Position numbers and translations under genes: made by a program. From positions 1 through 43,187 of the forward strand of contig CAJTPN010000024.1 of the NCBI GenBank assembly GCA_910578185.1: DNA of 43,187 bases, written 5' to 3'. Of this stretch, positions 40,144 to 43,187 are shown in pieces. The stretch is from an uncultured Acetatifactor sp. Lineage in GTDB: Bacteria > Bacillota > Clostridia > Lachnospirales > Lachnospiraceae. Numbering within the stretch: position 1 is the first letter of the stretch; the number at the start of each line of letters is the position of its first letter. The notes beneath the pieces were generated by a model. It did no database searches. It saw nothing but the letters and a program-made list of their open reading frames with translations, and had not been told where the DNA came from.

Positions 40144-41652
40144 ATGGCATTAGCTACATTAATAAAAAGATTGCAGGACATTATGCGCGGAGATGCAGGT
40201 GTCGGTGGGGATGAACAGAGATTATCCCAAATTGTATGGATATTGTTTTTGAAGATTTTTGATTATAAAGAAGAAGAGTGGGAACTTACACAGGATAATT
40301 ATGCTCCAATTATTCCAATAGGCTATCGTTGGAGGGATTGGGTAACGGGGACTTCTGTTAAGGATCAGATGACAGGAGAAGAACTGATTGATTTTGTTAA
40401 TAACAAGCTATTCAGAGTCTTGTCAGGAGATGCTGTTAAGGATGAAAAAGGGGAAGATGTATACCTTTTCACAAGATCGGACAGGGCATCTCTTATTGTG
40501 AGGGAGTTAATGAGAGAATCTACGAATTTTATGAAAAATGGGGTTCTTCTTAGGCAGCTTCTTAACATATTCGACGAAATTGACTTTTCTGATTATAACG
40601 AAAGACATGCTTTCAATGATATTTATGAAACATTGCTGAAAGGTCTGCAGAAAAATAACGGAGAGTTTTATACTCCTAGAGCAATCACCTCTTTTGTGGT
40701 TGATAAGGTTAATCCGAAAATCGGAGAAAAGGTTGCAGATTTCGCATGTGGTACAGGCGGGTTTCTTGTAGATGCACTTCATCATGTGGAGGATGCAGGA
40801 ATCAAGGTAGAGGATTTACCCAAACTGCAGCATTCCTTTTATGGAGTGGAAAAGAAGCAGCTTCCTTATATGCTCTGTACAACGAATATGCTGTTAAATG
40901 ACATTGCAGAACCTGATATTATGCATGACAATTCGTTGGAGCAGGATGTAAGAAGATATACAGATGATGATAAGTTTGATGTTATATTGATGAATCCCCC
41001 CTATGGCGGTTCAGAACTTGAAATTGTGCAGAAGAATTTTCCTGCTGAACTTAGAAATTCAGAGACAGCAGACCTCTTTATGATAGAGATTATGTATCGT
41101 CTTAATAAGAATGGAAGGTGTGGGGTAGTTCTTCCTGATGGCTTTATCTTTGGAACTGATAACAGTAAAAGTGCAATTAAGAAGAAGCTGGTAGAGGAAT
41201 TCAATTTACATACAGTAATCAGGCTTCCTGGGAGCTGCTTTGCACCTTATACAAGTATTGCAACTAATTTACTTTTCTTTGATAAGACAGAGCCAACAAC
41301 AGATGTCTGGTTTTACAGATTTGATTTGCCAAATGGACAGAAATTCTCTATGAAAAAGAATCCTATGATAAGGGAGAAAATGTCTGCTTTGGATGGGTGG
41401 TGGGATAATCGTGTAGAGATAAAAGATGAAAAAAAAGACAGTTCTATGACAGAGACTTGGAAAGCGAAAAAGATTTCTGTGGAAGAAATTGTTGCAAATA
41501 ATTATAGTTTAGACTTTTGTGGTTTTACCAATGAGGAAAAAGTGATTCTTTCACCAAAAGAGACAATAGAAAACTTTAAAGCGGAGAGAGAAAGACTTGA
41601 TCGGAAGATGGATGCAAAGCTACAAGAGATTATGGATATGTTGGGAGTGTAG
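40144..41652 (+). CDS. hsdM: Type I DNA methyltransferase subunit M
   Basis: A 502-residue adenine-N6 methyltransferase subunit. The N-terminal helical domain (about 1-150) contains the HsdM_N-like LSQIVWILFLKIFDYKE. The catalytic domain has motif I DFACGTGGFLVDAL (about 199-212) for SAM and motif IV NPPYGG (about 285-290), then PDGFIFG. GEFYTPRAITSFVVDKVNP is the usual segment before motif I. GAGGAG precedes ATG 40144. It is separated from hsdS by 2 bp, so the two are coupled. All motifs are intact, so methylation should be active. Confidence 0.97.
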   Translation: MALATLIKRLQDIMRGDAGVGGDEQRLSQIVWILFLKIFDYKEEEWELTQDNYAPIIPIGYRWRDWVTGTSVKDQMTGEELIDFVNNKLFRVLSGDAVKDEKGEDVYLFTRSDRASLIVRELMRESTNFMKNGVLLRQLLNIFDEIDFSDYNERHAFNDIYETLLKGLQKNNGEFYTPRAITSFVVDKVNPKIGEKVADFACGTGGFLVDALHHVEDAGIKVEDLPKLQHSFYGVEKKQLPYMLCTTNMLLNDIAEPDIMHDNSLEQDVRRYTDDDKFDVILMNPPYGGSELEIVQKNFPAELRNSETADLFMIEIMYRLNKNGRCGVVLPDGFIFGTDNSKSAIKKKLVEEFNLHTVIRLPGSCFAPYTSIATNLLFFDKTEPTTDVWFYRFDLPNGQKFSMKKNPMIREKMSALDGWWDNRVEIKDEKKDSSMTETWKAKKISVEEIVANNYSLDFCGFTNEEKVILSPKETIENFKAERERLDRKMDAKLQEIMDMLGV

Positions 41653-41654
41653 TT

Positions 41655-43136
41655 ATGGTATTAGCAGAAGGTTTAAGACAAGCAGTATTGCAGGCTGCAT
41701 TGCAGGGGAAGTTGACAGAACAGCTTGAAACGGATAGTAATGTGGATGAATTGTTGGTAAATATACGATCTGAAAGAGAGAAACTAATTGCCGAAAAGAA
41801 GATAAAAAAAGAAAAACCATTGCCAGAAATTCAGGAAGAAGATATTCCATTTGATATCCCTGATAATTGGAGATGGGTGAGATTAGGGAAATTGGTTCAA
41901 ATAAAGAATGGATTCACACCTAAAAGAACAGATGAATCACTATGGAATCCTAAAGAAATTCCGTGGTTTACAGTAGAAGATATACATGAACAAGGTATAA
42001 TTATTCATCAAACGGCACAGGCCATTTCAAAAAAAGCATTAGGAAAGTCAATTAATAGACTTATTCCACCGCACACAGTTTTATTGTGTTGTACCAGTGC
42101 TACTACTGGAAGATATGCAATGACAGAAATTGAGCTAACAACCAATCAACAATGGAATGGATTGGTAATAGGAGAAGAATGCAGATATGTTATTTGCTCA
42201 GAATATATTTTAGTATGGGTATCTTCCTTAAAGGAAAAAATGACGGAAATTGCTAAGTCAACTACATTTCCTTTTTTATCTGTTGATAAATTGGCTAACT
42301 TTATTATCCCGCTTCCTCCAATCGAAGAGCAGCAGAGAATTGTTGACAAAATTAATGAGATAATGCCGAAGATAGATGAATATGAGAAAATTGAGAAAGA
42401 GTTGGAAGCATTAAAAAAAGAATTTCCGACAGATATGAAAGATGCACTTCTTCAGGCTGCTATGCAGGGGAAATTGACAGAGCAGTTGGAGAGTGATAGT
42501 AGTGTGGATGAATTACTGGAAGCAATCGGACAAGAAAAAGAGGAACTAATTGCACAAAAGAAAATCAAAAAAGAAAAAGCTTTACCAGATATTAAGGAAG
42601 AAGAGGTTCCATTTGACATTCCTGAAAATTGGAGATGGGAAAAAGTCGGAAATATTTGCGATTGTGGAGCAGGGGCTACACCAACTAGAAGTGATAGGAG
42701 ATTTTATGATGATGGAACTATCTTTTGGTTAAAAACAGGAGAGTTGACAGATGGATATATATACCAGTGCGAAGAAAAAATAACCCACTTAGCATTAGAA
42801 AAGTGCTCGTTACGTTTGAATAAAGAAGGAGATATTTTGATTGCTATGTATGGGGCAACTATAGGGAAATTGGGAATTGTGACTTTCCCATTAACTACAA
42901 ATCAGGCATGTTGCGGATGTAGTCCATATAAAGGGATTTATAATTTATATTTGTTTTACTATTTTATGTCTGCAAAAAAAGTGCTGATTGGCAAGGCAGA
43001 AGGTGGGGCACAACCCAATATTTCTAGAGAAAAAATAAGGAATTCTTTGATTCCACTTCCACCAATAGAGGAACAGCAGAGGATTGTAGAGAGGTTGGAA
43101 GCAATGTTGCCATTGTGTGAGGAATTGAAGGAATAG
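41655..43136 (+). CDS. hsdS: Type I specificity subunit S
   Basis: A 493-residue subunit with two target-recognition domains (about 70-220 and 320-470) separated by conserved helical spacers (about 225-260 and the C terminus). Each domain is introduced by the same 63-residue block: residues about 12-74 (LQAALQGKLTEQLETDS...) and 266-328 (LQAAMQGKLTEQLESDS...), ending FDIP(D/E)NWRW. Each ends with PIEEQQRIV. The repeated block is 189 bp long in both places (41688-41876 and 42450-42638). The two domains bind the two halves of a split target. Both halves are present, so it is full-length. The gene ends 51 bp before the window end. Confidence 0.96.
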   Translation: MVLAEGLRQAVLQAALQGKLTEQLETDSNVDELLVNIRSEREKLIAEKKIKKEKPLPEIQEEDIPFDIPDNWRWVRLGKLVQIKNGFTPKRTDESLWNPKEIPWFTVEDIHEQGIIIHQTAQAISKKALGKSINRLIPPHTVLLCCTSATTGRYAMTEIELTTNQQWNGLVIGEECRYVICSEYILVWVSSLKEKMTEIAKSTTFPFLSVDKLANFIIPLPPIEEQQRIVDKINEIMPKIDEYEKIEKELEALKKEFPTDMKDALLQAAMQGKLTEQLESDSSVDELLEAIGQEKEELIAQKKIKKEKALPDIKEEEVPFDIPENWRWEKVGNICDCGAGATPTRSDRRFYDDGTIFWLKTGELTDGYIYQCEEKITHLALEKCSLRLNKEGDILIAMYGATIGKLGIVTFPLTTNQACCGCSPYKGIYNLYLFYYFMSAKKVLIGKAEGGAQPNISREKIRNSLIPLPPIEEQQRIVERLEAMLPLCEELKE

Positions 43137-43187
43137 CATTCTGGTAATATGTCAAGAACTTTATGAAAAAGATTTTGATATGTTTTT

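Noticed and set aside
41688..42638. Repeated blocks in hsdS as a CRISPR-like or tandem repeat array
   Set aside because: Only two copies, coding and in frame; they are the usual conserved spacers of HsdS. No CRISPR array was seen anywhere in the window.

Overview
The window looks like chromosomal DNA of an anaerobic, Gram-positive, low-to-moderate GC gut-type bacterium of the Clostridia, most likely family Lachnospiraceae. The reasons are AGGAGG ribosome sites, a T-box leader on thrS, MutS2, YhaM, a flavodiiron protein (FprA), HAAS/PadR and OmpR-type two-component pairs, and a RlmD-type rRNA methyltransferase with a C-terminal tail I associate with clostridia. The genus call is inference; no 16S or other marker is present.

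Layout. 1-440: the right junction of an integrated element lying to the left, with paired 11-bp-spaced repeats, the 3' part of a tRNA-Arg(CCU) gene and its terminator. 440-4150: a patchwork of mobile debris (a ParM-like scrap, an ABC-exporter scrap, the first 19 codons of a RelB/DinJ antitoxin, a GC-rich scrap) around an apparently intact ABC-2 transporter (two permeases and one ATPase). 4157-12643: a co-directional locus made of a response regulator, a histidine kinase, a secreted/anchored protein, a sugar-type binding lipoprotein with two permeases, a membrane-fusion adaptor and a MacB-like permease. No ATPase is encoded for either transport module. 12880-31999: mostly housekeeping genes: T-box/thrS, thiN with an unknown two-domain protein, padR-HAAS, nagA, a second two-component system, mutS2, an MFS carrier, an HtrA-like protein that has lost its catalytic His and Ser, yhaM, fprA and rlmD. 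Several small repeats are scattered between these genes.

32000-33361 is a complete IS256-family insertion sequence with 8-bp target duplications. It has cut off the last 35 codons of rlmD, which survive in frame on the far side. 33480-43187 is a more AT-rich accessory region: a membrane protein and a frameshifted partner, a conjugative-element-type winged-helix gene with an internal stop codon, a coiled-coil DNA-binding protein, an unrecognised fragment, and a complete Type I restriction-modification operon (small wHTH regulator, hsdR, hsdM, hsdS).

How the genes fit together: the 4-12.6 kb locus reads as a sensor-controlled envelope transport system that must borrow an ATPase. padR-HAAS is a small autoregulated membrane-signalling pair. 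The right-hand island looks like a defence and mobile-element hotspot next to rlmD. The strongest leads are the ATPase-less composite transporter, the pseudo-protease with PDZ domain, the exact IS256 disruption of rlmD, and a 24-bp hairpin that hides the ribosome site of the binding-protein gene.
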